A DNA stretch of 63,403 nucleotides from JBKQVT01 sp963727245 (GTDB lineage Bacteria > Planctomycetota > Planctomycetia > Pirellulales > Thermoguttaceae): assembly GCA_963727245.1 (NCBI GenBank), contig CAVSFO010000022.1, forward strand, positions 1 to 63,403, in the 5' to 3' direction. Both the position numbers and the translations under genes were made by a program. Below, in pieces: positions 8,229 through 17,615 of this stretch (position 1 is its first letter; each line of letters begins with the position of its first letter). Below the pieces are notes generated by a model. The model saw only the letters and a list, made by a program, of their open reading frames with translations, did not search any database and had not been told where the DNA came from.

Positions 8229-9383
8229 TCACTCGGCGCTGCGGGCCGCCGGGGCATGGCGGCCGGCAATCGCGTAACGCTGCCAGCGCGCCGGGGCCAC
8301 CGGCCGCTGGCCGCGGCGGGCCGGATTGACGCAGAGCATGTTATAAAGATACTCCGCCGAGCCGCGCGGGCCGGAGCTGCGATCATAGTGCCAATGGCAA
8401 TCCGTGGGCACCAACCCGTCGCAGTACGGCCAAGGATCGAAGGGGTTGTAGCCCAACTCGCGGACCAACTTGCTGCTGTCCATCGAGACGTTGCCGGCCC
8501 GGGGCGGGATGGGCCCCGCCTCGCGCCGCGGAATGCCCAGCAGGAGTTTGGGGTCGTAGCCGCCGGCGCGGTTGATGATCTGGGCAATCTCGTAGAGGGT
8601 CAATCGCCGCGGGCCGCCGGCGTGGAAAATGCCGCTTGAGCCGTTGGCCAGCAGGACTTCGTAGAGCGGGTTCATGCAATCGGTGTAGGTGGGTGTGCGG
8701 ACTTCGTCGAAATAGAGGGTCGCCGGCCGCGACTTGCGAAACCGCGAGGTGATCCAATCGATGGCCCCGGCATGGCCGTTGAAACTCACCCCCATCGGCA
8801 GCGATATGCGGAGGATGCACACCCCGCTGTCCGACTCCAGCAGCAACCGCTCGCCCTCGGCCATCGTCTTGCCGTAGACCGTCACGGGATCGGTCGGGTC
8901 GTCCTCGCGGTAGCCGCCGTCGCGCTGGCCCGAAAAGACCAGATCGACCGAGAGGTGAACCAGCCGGAGCCGGCGGGGCACGGTCTGCGACAGCAGGTTG
9001 GCCACGCCCTCGACGTTGATCCGCCGGGCCAGGTCCGGGTTCAACTCGCAGGCCTTCAGGGCACAGTTGCCGGCACAGTCGAGCACGGCGGCGAAGCGGT
9101 GGCGGTCGAAGAGCCGCGCCATCGACTGCCGGTCCTCGGCGCTGCAGGCAAGAATGCCGGGCCCCTCCAGCCGGGTGTTGTCGGCCTGGCGAATGCCGAA
9201 GACCTGGCCGGGGTACTTCGCCTGAAAATAGTGCAACGCATTGTAGCCCGGCACGCCGGGAATTCCCGTAATCAAAAGCGGCAGCGGCGGCCGGGGTGAC
9301 GGCGGGATGTTCCTATCAAGCCTGTTCACGCGAGATATCCCCACAAAAGTGCGAAACCGCCCGTCGCGCCGCATCGCCCCCAC
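8229..9383 (-). CDS. NAD-dependent sugar epimerase/dTDP-4-dehydrorhamnose reductase-like protein
   Basis: 384 residues with an SDR-extended fold. The nucleotide-binding start is LLITGIPGVPGYNALHYF (a variant of GxxGxxG), and DCAGNCALKACELNPDLA, SVDLVFSG and DPVTVYGKTMAEGE follow, matching RmlD-type reductases including the Tyr-x3-Lys pair (YGKTM). The C-terminal 60 residues are an arginine-rich tail not usual for the family. The start codon is uncertain because about 30 residues precede the fold. The function is probably modification of a nucleotide sugar for surface polysaccharide; the substrate is unknown. Confidence 0.8.
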   Translation of the reverse strand: MGAMRRDGRFRTFVGISRVNRLDRNIPPSPRPPLPLLITGIPGVPGYNALHYFQAKYPGQVFGIRQADNTRLEGPGILACSAEDRQSMARLFDRHRFAAVLDCAGNCALKACELNPDLARRINVEGVANLLSQTVPRRLRLVHLSVDLVFSGQRDGGYREDDPTDPVTVYGKTMAEGERLLLESDSGVCILRISLPMGVSFNGHAGAIDWITSRFRKSRPATLYFDEVRTPTYTDCMNPLYEVLLANGSSGIFHAGGPRRLTLYEIAQIINRAGGYDPKLLLGIPRREAGPIPPRAGNVSMDSSKLVRELGYNPFDPWPYCDGLVPTDCHWHYDRSSGPRGSAEYLYNMLCVNPARRGQRPVAPARWQRYAIAGRHAPAARSAE

Positions 9384-9421
9384 GACGCAGTCGCGGGGCT
9401 TTTCTAATCCCTAATCCCTCT

Positions 9422-10606
9422 TCACGCCACCCGACAAATAAAACATTTCAGGTACTCGCCTTCCAGGCAGGTGACGGCCACCGGATGATCAGCCGACGCC
9501 CCGCGCTGCTGGAGGACCTGGATGTCGCGGCGGGTCTGCTGGGCCACGCCCAGGAGCATCATCTGGAAGTCTTCGCGGGTGACGTGGCCGGAGCAACTGC
9601 AAGTGACCAGGATGCCCCCCGGCGTGAGCAACTCGACGCCCAGACGGTTGAGCCAGTGGTACGCCCGCAGGGCCTCGTCCACCGCGGCGCGGCTGCGGGC
9701 GAACTTGGGGGGATCGAGCACGACGGCGTCGAATCGCTCGCCGGCCGCCCGCAGGGCTTCCAGGGTTTGGAAGCCGTCGCCGGTTTGGAAGCGGACGTTG
9801 CCCAATCCGTTGCGGGCGGCATTCTCCTGGGCCAAGGCGACGGCCTTGGCGCTGGAATCGACGCCCAGGGCCTCGCGTGCCCCGCCCAGGGCCACGGCCG
9901 CCAGGCTGAAGCCGCCGCTGTAGCAGAACATGTCCAGCACCCGGCGGCCGTGCAGACATTCGGCCGCCGCGCGGCGGTTCTCCCGCTGATCGAGGTACAG
10001 CCCCGTCTTCTGCCCCTCGGCCAGATCGACGGCATACTGGAGGCCGTGATCGCGGACCAGGATCGGCCCTTCGGGCATGGTCCCCCAGTGCGGCCCGTCC
10101 TTCAGATCCAATCCCTCAATGCGGCTGATGCCGCGCTCGCTCCGCAAGACGATCCCCCGGGGACGAGCCAGCTCGACCAGCAGCGGCGTCAACTGGGGCA
10201 AGCGCACGGCCATGGCCAGCGCCGTGACCTGGATTGACAGGTACTGGCCGTAGCGATCGACGATCAGCCCGCTCAGTCCGTCGCCTTCGCTGAAGACCAG
10301 CCGCGCCGCTCCCTCGGGATCGTCGTAGCCGATTTCGCTGCGGAGGCGGAGGGCCGCCTCCAGCCGGTCCCGCCAAAAGGCCTCGTCCAGCGGCTGGGCC
10401 GCATCCCAGGTGTACAGACGTACCCGGATGCGGCTGCGGCCGTTGAAGACGCCGCGGGCGATGAACTTTTCCTTGTCCGAGAGCAGGTCGACCACGTCGC
10501 CGTCGGCCGGGGCCCCCTCGACGCGATCCACGGCGGAATCGAGCACCCAGGGATGCCGGCCGTAGAAGGGCCGCGCCTTTCGCGGTTTCAAGACGACGTG
10601 GGCCAA
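9422..10606 (-). CDS. rlmI: Class I rRNA (cytosine-C5) methyltransferase, RlmI family
   Basis: 394 residues: an N-terminal PUA domain (starting LKPRKARPFYGRHPWVLD), a central RlmI-specific region, and a Rossmann methyltransferase with SAM loop VLDMFCYSGGFSLAA, motif IV VVLDPPKFARS and the cysteine-bearing TCSCSGHVTREDF near the end. RlmI methylates 23S rRNA C1962 in E. coli. The likely start is TTG; an ATG 16 bases upstream is out of frame. A run of AATCCCT heptamers lies just downstream. The family assignment is firm; the exact target base is inferred. Confidence 0.87.
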   Translation of the reverse strand: MAHVVLKPRKARPFYGRHPWVLDSAVDRVEGAPADGDVVDLLSDKEKFIARGVFNGRSRIRVRLYTWDAAQPLDEAFWRDRLEAALRLRSEIGYDDPEGAARLVFSEGDGLSGLIVDRYGQYLSIQVTALAMAVRLPQLTPLLVELARPRGIVLRSERGISRIEGLDLKDGPHWGTMPEGPILVRDHGLQYAVDLAEGQKTGLYLDQRENRRAAAECLHGRRVLDMFCYSGGFSLAAVALGGAREALGVDSSAKAVALAQENAARNGLGNVRFQTGDGFQTLEALRAAGERFDAVVLDPPKFARSRAAVDEALRAYHWLNRLGVELLTPGGILVTCSCSGHVTREDFQMMLLGVAQQTRRDIQVLQQRGASADHPVAVTCLEGEYLKCFICRVA

Positions 10607-11011
10607 GAGGATCTCTTACCATGCGGGAAGTGTCCGGCAAATCCAAGCTTGAAGTCTAGTGGCTCGCCCGGCGGCTGGCAAGGCTCGCCGGCCGCCGGGA
10701 GCGGGAGCTTCGGGGGCAAGAGCGGCAAAATTCGCGGGTGGCCCCGATAGCTTCGCTATCGGGGTGCCGCAGGCACAAGAGGCTTTCGTGGCGTATTGAC
10801 TCACCTCTTGCGGCTCCGCCGTGTGCGATAGCAAGCTATCGGGGCCACCCTCCAACGCGGCTGACACAGCCGTGACACGGCAAAATTTGCTTTATTCCAC
10901 TTCGCTTTGCTTGCCGGCCCGCTATAATTCTCTGGAGACCCGGCCTCTCTGGGGGGGCAGGCCGGGCCGGCCGTGCCAACTCACGTCCTCCTGCCTACTG
11001 CGAGGCTGCCG
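10607..11011. repeat. 405-bp intergenic region with a large inverted repeat
   Basis: This is the divergent gap between rlmI and the phosphomannomutase gene. Its main content is an inverted repeat at 10738-10850: arms gtggccccgatagcttcg and cgatagcaagctatcgggg, each itself a small hairpin on GATAGC. The rest is an AT-richer stretch near 10880-10935, where promoters for either gene could lie, but I cannot assign clear boxes. Confidence 0.7.
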
Positions 11012-12411
11012 GTGAGCATCTACAAACCGTGTGACATTCGGGGCCAGGTGGCCGGGGAATTGACGCCGGAACTCTATCGCCGCTGGGGGCAAACGCTGGG
11101 AAGCTGGCTGCCGGGCATGGCCAAGTTCGTGGTCGGCGGCGACGGCCGCGACTCCACCCCGGCGTTCCAGGAGGCCTTGATCGACGGCCTCTGCGCCGCC
11201 GGGCTGGACGTGATCAACCTCGGCCAACTCCCCACCCCCATGATCTATCACGCCAAGAACCGCGTGCAAGCCGAGGGCTGCGCCATCGTCACGGCCTCGC
11301 ACAATCCGGCCGGCTTCAACGGCCTGAAGTGGCTGCTGGGCGACGAGCCGCCCGGGCCCAACGAGGTCGCACGGCTCCGCCAGGGGGCCGAGGGGCCGGC
11401 GGCGGACCTCGACGGCCGCTCCCGCAGCAAGCCGCGCGCGCTGGACATCTCGTTCGACTACGTGGCCTGGCTCCAGGAGATGTTTGTCGAGGCGTTGCGG
11501 GCCCGCCGCCACATCGTGCTCGATTCCATGCACGGCTGCTGGGCGGCCCGGCGCGGCGATACCTTAACGCCATCTTCCCGGAATGCCTGCTGACGGCGAT
11601 TCATGACTGGAGCGATTCGCGCTTCGAGGGCCGCAGCCCCGATTGTTCGCGCCCCGAGCGCTTGGACGAGCTTTGCGAGGCGGTCTATCGGCAGCGGGCC
11701 GACCTGGGCGTGGCTTTCGACGGCGACGGCGACCGCATCGCCCTGGTCGATAACGAAGGCATGGCGCTGAACGCGGAGGAGGCGGCCTGGGCGCTCTTGC
11801 AGACCTTCGGCCCGCAACTCCGCGGCGATCGCTTCGTCTATGACCTGAAGTTCTCCGACCGCATCCGCGAGGCGGCCGAGAGCGCCGGGGCCGAGGCCAT
11901 CATGGAGCGGAGCGGACACAGCTTTCTCCGCGCCCGCATGCACCACAGCGAAGCCCTCTTCGGCGCCGAGACCAGCGGCCATTACTTCTTCCGCGAGTTG
12001 GAAGGGGGCGACGACGGCCTGCTGGCCGCCTGCCGGCTGATCGCCTACCTGGGCGACTCGGAGCGGACGATGTCCGATCTGCGGCGGGCCTGCCCGACGG
12101 CCTTCATCACGCCCGATCTGCGCGTGGCGGTCAACGGCGACGGCGGCCTGCGGCTGATCCAGCAGATCCGCCAGTCCTGGTCGGAGCATCCGCAGACGAC
12201 CATCGACGGGGTCCGCATCGATTTGCCCGGCGGCTGGGCGCTGGTGCGGCAGAGCGTCACCGAGCCGGCGTTGACGTTCCGCTTCGAGTCGGCGGATTGG
12301 CACGGCTTAGACCACCTGGTAGGCCGTTTTTGCCAACTGCTGCCCGAGGTCGGCCCGCAGCTCTGGTCCCGTTATCGGGCCGCCATGGGCACCCACGACG
12401 TCGAGTCCTAG
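11012..12411 (+). CDS. Phosphomannomutase/phosphoglucomutase family enzyme (one frameshift)
   Basis: The alpha-D-phosphohexomutase signatures are all present: phosphoserine loop TASHNPAGFNGLKW, metal loop DGDGDRIALVD and sugar loop GAETSGHYFFRE. The reading frame changes once near 11555: the first part ends SMHGCW in one frame and the second starts ARRYLNAIFPE in another. One added base in the gcccggcgcgg stretch restores a 466-residue protein of normal length. The start is taken at GTG 11012 (VSIYKPCDIRG) with GAGG seven bases before; GTG at 10973 is possible. It would interconvert hexose 1- and 6-phosphates for surface sugar synthesis. Confidence 0.85.
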
Positions 12412-12420
12412 TGGCCGAGG

Positions 12421-12535
12421 TCCCCTCTCCCTCCGGGAGAGGGTTAGGGTGAGGGCGCGTGCGCAATCTCCTAGAGTTCCCCCTCACCCCGACCCTCTCC
12501 CGGAAGGAGAGGGGGACCGTTTCAACGACGCCGAA
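12421..12535. repeat. CCCTCTCC...GGAGAGGG hairpins between convergent genes
   Basis: Two facing palindromes, ccctctccctccgggagaggg and accctctcccggaaggagagg, are separated by about 50 bases. They sit between the converging ends of the hexomutase gene and secDF, so they could terminate transcription from both sides, though there is no T-run. Related copies are at 31110-31131 and 62401-62422. Confidence 0.75.
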
Positions 12536-12537
12536 TC

Positions 12538-15500
12538 CTAGCCCTTCTTCATCGCCTTGGGATGGATCAGCCACAGCAGGATGGGGGCCGCCACGTAGAT
12601 CGAGCTATAGGTGCCCGTCAACACGCCGATCAGCAGGGCGAAGGCGAATCCGTGGATCTCCTTGCCGCCGGCCACGTAGAGGACGAAGACCACCAGCATC
12701 ACCGTGAAGGAGGTCAGCAAGGTGCGGCTGAGCGTCTGGTTGGTGCTGTCGTTGACCATCTGCCGCGTCATCCGCGGGTCTTTGCCGCGGACTTCCCGGA
12801 TCCGGTCGAAGACCACGATCGTGTCGTTCACCGAGTAGCCGATGATCGTGAGAAAGGCGGCGACGATGGGCAAATTGACCTTGAACTGATCGATCATCAG
12901 GACGTGCGTAAGGGGGGCACGTAGGCGGCGATATAGTAGCTGAAGGCGACGCCGCCGAGCATCACCAGCACGTCGTGGATGAGGGCGACGACGGCCGCCA
13001 GGCCGAAGGCCACCCCCTGAAACCGCACCCATAAGTAAATGATGATGAGCGTCCAACTGGCGACCAGGGCCTCGACGGCCTGCCAGCGCGTGTTTTCGGC
13101 CACCGCGGCGCCGATCAGGCTGGCACTGCGGAAGTAGGGCTCCGCCGCCAGTTTCTCCTGCAAGGTCGCCAGCACCTTCTTGGCCTTCTCCGGCGGCAGC
13201 TTGATCTTCAGGTCCCAGGAATCGTAGGGCCGGTCGCCGGCGACGTACTCCGGGTTGGTCAGCTCGAAGTCTGCCGTCGTCGGGGCCTTGATCCCCAACG
13301 ACGCCTCGTTGGCTTTCCAGGCCTCGGCGACCATATCGGTGGCCGTGCTATGGTTCACCGGGAAGTCGAACGTCAGCGTGGCCATAGTCCCGCCGACAAA
13401 CGGCTCGGCCACGGCCGCACGGGACGGCGAACTCGGGGCCGCCGCTTTCGACTTGTCCGGCGCCGCCGCGGCCTTCGGGTCGGCCAAGGCCAGCGCCGCC
13501 GGCCCGGCCGCGGCCAGCAGGCTGTCCGGGGGCAAGTCGTCGCGCAAACGTCGATTGGATTCCGCCTTGGCGTGCTTCCCCGGCGTCTCCGCCGGCGGTT
13601 TCGCAGGCGTCTCCGCCGGCGGTTTCGCGGGCGTCTTGGCCCCCGGGGCGCGCGCCGTGATGGGCCCCAGCCCCGCCACCGTCGCCTTGTTGGTGACCAG
13701 CGAGTCGCCGAACGCCTTCTGCAGATTCCTCCCGGACCTTGTCCTTGTTCTGCTCGGAGGTGTTGATGGAGAAACGCGTGGATTTACCACCGGTGTCCGG
13801 GTGGTCGGCGTCGATAACGTTGTTGACGGCCACGTCTTTCAGGCCGGTCTTTTCCACGGCTTCGCGAACGACGGCGATGTCTTTCGGCGCCCGGAAAGCG
13901 GCCTCGATCGACACGCCGCCGGTGAAATCGATGTCGAACAGGCCCTCGCCGCGGTAGAAGGCCACGGCCAGGCCCACCAGCGTGATCAACAGCGAGAAGG
14001 TAGCGGCGGCGGGAAACCAGGCCATGAAGTCGATGTGCGTGTCCCCGATGACGTGCAGCATCTTGAGCTTGGTGAGCCAGTGCTTCCGCTCCGCGATTTC
14101 GAAGAGGAAGCGGGCCACGAACAGCGAGGTCCAGAGACTCAGCAGGGCGCCGAGAAGGAAGGTGATGGCGAAGCCCTTGACCTGCTCGGTGCCGACCACG
14201 AAGAGCACGGTGGCGGCGATGATGTGAGTGAGGTTGGCGTCGACGATGACCACGCCCACGCGATGGAAGGCGTTGCGGATCGCCATGCGCAGGGCGGCCC
14301 CGCGGTGCAGTTCTTCGCGCAGTGCGCTCATAGAGCAGCACGTTGTTGTCCACCGCCATGCCCACGGCCAGCGCCAGCCCCGCCAGGCCGGTCAGCGTGA
14401 AGGCGGCGTGCACGGTGAGCATCACGGCCACCAGCACGAGCATGTTGAGGGTCAGGCAGATGTTGGCGACCAGGCCGGCGAAGCGGTAGTACCAGACCAT
14501 GAACAGCGGCACCAGGATCGCGGAGATGATCATGGCGCGGGTGCTCGTCCGGATGGTGTCGCGGCCGAGGGTGGGACCGACGAGGTCTTCTTTGATGGGC
14601 TCCTTGTTCAAGGCCGCCGGCAGGCTGCCCGCTTGCAGCACGGCCACGGTGGCCTCCACCTCTTTCTGGGTCATGCTCCGCCCTGAAATCTCGCCGCTGT
14701 CGGTGATCCTGCTGTTGAGCGAGGGAGCCGTCTGGAGTTCGTCGTCGAGGATGATGCCCAGCCGGTACTTGAAGGGCTCCTGCCCCTCTTGGGGCGAGTA
14801 GCGGCCGGTCAGCCCGCCGAATTTCTCGGCGCCGGTGTGGTTGAAACTGAAGTGGACGGCCGGCCCGCCGTCCTGGCCGATGCCGGAACTCTCCGAGGCC
14901 AGGTCGTCGCCGGTAACGTTGTACTTGTCTTTGATGACAAACACCTCGGTCCTCTTCTCGCCGCCGATCGTGCGCTGCCGCGTGGCGATGGTCGTGTCGC
15001 CGGTGAGGACGTCGCTCTCATGGCCCTTGGCCACCGGCACCCACCAACCCTCCGTCGTGCCGTCCTCGGGATTGCGGATCTCGGTGGCGGTCTTCTCGGC
15101 CAGCGCGTGATCCATGTACTTCTTCTGCGTGTGATCCTTGTTCGTGGCGAGAATGCGGAACGCCAGGCTGCCGATGCGGCTGATGCTCTTTTTGATCTCC
15201 TTGACTTCGTCCGGGTCCTTCACGTTGGGAATGGTGATTTCCAGTTGCTCGTTGCCGAATTGGCGGATGGTCACTTCCTTCACCCCGCTGGGGTTGATCC
15301 GCCGCAGCACCCCCTCGATCAGTTTCTCCATTTCGTCCTTGCTGAGGTGCTTGTCCTTGGGCAGCTTCGTCCGGTCCACTTCATAGACCATCGTCAAGCC
15401 GCCGCTCAGATCGGTCCCCAGCTTCGGCGGCCAACACCACCAGACGATGACCACGCTGGCGATAAACGCGAAGAAGAAAACGCCCAGCTTCCAGCCGTAG

Positions 15501-15673
15501 GCCGGCAACTTCAAGGCCCGGGCCGCGTAGACGCCCAACACGAACGGACCAATGAGCACCGCCAAGGCAATCAGCAACGGGACGTAAATGGACACGCCGT
15601 GAGCAGCGGCGCCCGGGGCGTCCGCGGCGCCGGCCGCGGCCATCAGCAGCGGGACAAAAACAGGCAAATGCAT
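12538..15673 (-). CDS. secDF: Fused protein translocase subunit SecDF (three frameshifts)
   Basis: SecD comes first: N-terminal membrane segments, the LGTDLSGGLTMVYEV motif, a large P1 domain and six-helix bundle ending with GLAGLALAVGMAVDNN. SecF follows: LFDIDFTGGVSIEA and the closing TM bundle with GYSVNDTIVVFDRIRE. Fusion of the two is usual in planctomycetes. The frame breaks three times: near 14327 (one base extra after VLLYER), near 13728 (extra T in gaatctg) and near 12918 (one base short in a six-base run of C on the coding strand). Corrected length is about 1044 residues. A low-complexity Pro/Ala/Lys insert (about 85 residues, including two copies of PAKPPAET) sits in the SecF periplasmic region. 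It pulls on substrates exported through SecYEG using the proton motive force. Confidence 0.9.
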
Positions 15674-15737
15674 AACAGTCGGTTCCTGACGATTTACGGG
15701 TGAGCAGGCGCAGCGGGCTTCCCGCCGGCAGCTCGGG

Positions 15738-16131
15738 TTACTTCGACTTCTCGTCTTCCGAGACCTCGTCTCCCAGCACCTCGACGATCGAACTCAGCGT
15801 CATCCGCAGCTTGGTATTGGTGGCTTCATCTACCTTGACAGTCACCTCGTTCGCCTCGCGGTGGACGTTGGTGATCACGCCGTAGACGCCGCCGGCGGTG
15901 AGCACGCGGTCGTTCTTCTTCAAGGAGGCCAGCAGCGCGTTGCGGCGGCCCTGTTCCCTGCGTTGGGGCTTGATCATGAGGAAGTAGAAGGCCAACAGCG
16001 CGATGATGATCAGGGGCCAGGGAATGCTCGTAAGCAGGTCGCCTCCCCCCTGCCCCCCCGGCGGCGGTGCCACCGGCGCCGCTTGCCCGGCCGCCAACAA
16101 GGCGCTTACCCAAAAAAGCCAACGAATTCAC
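15738..16131 (-). CDS. yajC: Preprotein translocase subunit YajC
   Basis: A short single-span membrane protein: IPWPLIIIALLAFYFLMI followed by KPQRREQGRRNALLASLKKND and VLTAGGVYGVITNV, the YajC signature. It lies 64 bp upstream of secDF and downstream of tgt, the classic tgt-yajC-secD-secF order. The intact frame opens only at an internal TTG (16100). If the six-base T run near 16112 is one base too long, the gene starts at GTG 16131, reading VNSLAFWVSALLAAGQAA. I used that start as an inference. Confidence 0.85.
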
Positions 16132-16244
16132 GTCGCCCCCAACGTTAAGGGTGCTTAAGCCAACCCGGCACGGAGCCAATTTAGCCCTTCATCATAAGCT
16201 CCCACGCGACGAGCCACAAGAGGAGTCGAACGAAGGCCGCGAGC

Positions 16245-16366
16245 CGGAGGCGTCAGCCTCCGGATAGGGTGGCGGAACGCGCGGGCCTGCCCGGCCATCC
16301 CGACGCATTACTTGAGCGGCGTCGCGGTGCTGCCGGGCTATCCGGGGGCTGACGCCCCCGGCTCGT
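16245..16366. repeat. Dispersed repeat with GGGGGCTGACGCCCCC hairpin
   Basis: On the minus strand this reads gccgggggcgtcagcccc and then cggatagcccggcagcac. The same 55-bp unit recurs on the plus strand at 54611-54664 with about six differences. A related shorter hairpin, gccggaggcgtcagcctcc, lies at 16251-16269. The end of tgt runs into this element. Confidence 0.75.
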
Positions 16367-17492
16367 GTCCGTTGTTTTCCCTTCCCCCCTCCGCCTTCTC
16401 CCGCCGAAACTCCTCGAAGCGGTCCGCCTGGATCGCCGCCCGCGCGGCCCGCCAACAGCCGCTGGTAATAGGTCAGGTTGTGGATCGAGAGCGAGGATCG
16501 GTCCGAGCATCTCGCGGGCCATGAAGAGGTGCCGCAGGTAGCCGCGGCTGCGGCGACAGGCCGGACACGGACAGCCTTCTTCCAGCGGCCGATCGTCCCG
16601 CTCATATTGCAAGTTCCGCAACCGCAGCGGGCCGGCGTCGGTAAAGGCCATGGCATTGCGGCCGTTGCGGGTGGGCATGACGCAATCGAACAAGTCGATG
16701 CCCCGCCGCACCGCTTCTAGCAGGTCTTCCGGCCGCCCGACGCCCATCAGGTATCGCGGCCGGTCGGCGGGCAGTTCGGGGACGATGGCCTCGAGGATGC
16801 GGTACATCTCCGCGGGCGGCTCGCCGACGCTCAGGCCGCCCACGGCGTAGCCGGCGAAATCCAGCCGTCCGCAACTCCGCCGCGCACCAGGCCCGCAACT
16901 CGCAGTCCAGTCCGCCCTGGACGATGGCGAACAGGGCCTGGTCGGGCCTGCGGGCGGCTGCTCGGCAGCGGGCGGCCCAGCGGACGCTCCGCTGGGTGGC
17001 GTCGCGGACGACCTCCGGCCGGTTGGGCAGTTCGACCACGTGGTCCAGGACCATGGCCACGTCGCTTCCCAGGGCCTCTTGGATGGCCACGGCCCGCTCC
17101 GGCGACATCTCCAGCAGCCGGCCGTCGATGTGGGAGCGGAAGACGGCCTGCTCTTCGCTGACCTTGCTGATGGCCGCCAGGCTGAAGAGCTGAAAGCCGC
17201 CGCTGTCGGTCAGGATCGGCCCGTCCCAGCCCATGAAGCGGTGCAGGCCGCCCAGGTCGCGGACCACCTCGGCGCCGGGCCGCAGCGCCAGGTGATAGGT
17301 GTTGGCCAGCACCATTTCGGCCCCGGTCTGGCGAAGCTGGGCGATCTCCAGCCCCTTGACGCTGCCTTGGGTGCCCACGGGCATGAAGGCGGGCAGGTCC
17401 ACCGTGCCGTGGGGCGTACGGTACGTCGACCGACGCGCCGCCGAGCCCGCATCGACGTGCTCGACGCGAAAGGAGAAGGGGGCATCGGCCAC
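16338..17492 (-). CDS. tgt: tRNA-guanine transglycosylase (three frameshifts)
   Basis: Queuine/preQ1 tRNA-ribosyltransferase, which exchanges G34 in tRNAs with GUN anticodons. Visible are LPAFMPVGTQGSVKGL, ANTYHLALRPG, LTDSGGFQLFSLA (catalytic Asp), FAGYAVGGLSVGEP and YLMGVGRPEDLL; the zinc-binding end has CPCPACRRSRGYLRHL and SIHNLTYYQRLLAG. Frame breaks are near 16868, 16487 and 16451, each explained by one extra base. The corrected protein is about 383 residues, normal for Tgt, with a short non-conserved tail read from a dispersed repeat. The start is placed at GTG 17492; upstream codons lie in a repeat element. Confidence 0.88.
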
Positions 17493-17521
17493 AGCAATTG
17501 GGACCCGTAGAAGAATACGCT

Positions 17522-17579
17522 GGGGACTGTCCCATTTGGGCACCATGCGAAGCATGGTCGGACGAAAATGGCTGTCCCT
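17522..17579. repeat. GGGGACAGTCCC element, copy C, with nested palindrome
   Basis: A diverged copy with arms ggggactgtcccattt and acgaaaatggctgtccc. The loop contains the palindrome accatgcgaagcatggt (17541-17557), which is also found inside copy E at 39.1 kb and inside an unrelated repeat at 47.37 kb. It lies just upstream of tgt. Confidence 0.75.
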
Positions 17580-17615
17580 GGGAAGTTCAGCAGGTTATGT
17601 CTTGACGCACCCAGA

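Noticed and set aside
12421..12535. Classical Rho-independent terminators
   Set aside because: The hairpins are strong but lack a following T-run on either strand, so they are listed as repeats with only a possible termination role.
13784..13800. Programmed frameshifting or selenocysteine recoding in secDF and others
   Set aside because: Shifts differ in position and direction from gene to gene, no slippery heptamer plus pseudoknot is apparent, and TGA codons met after the shift are not conserved Sec positions.
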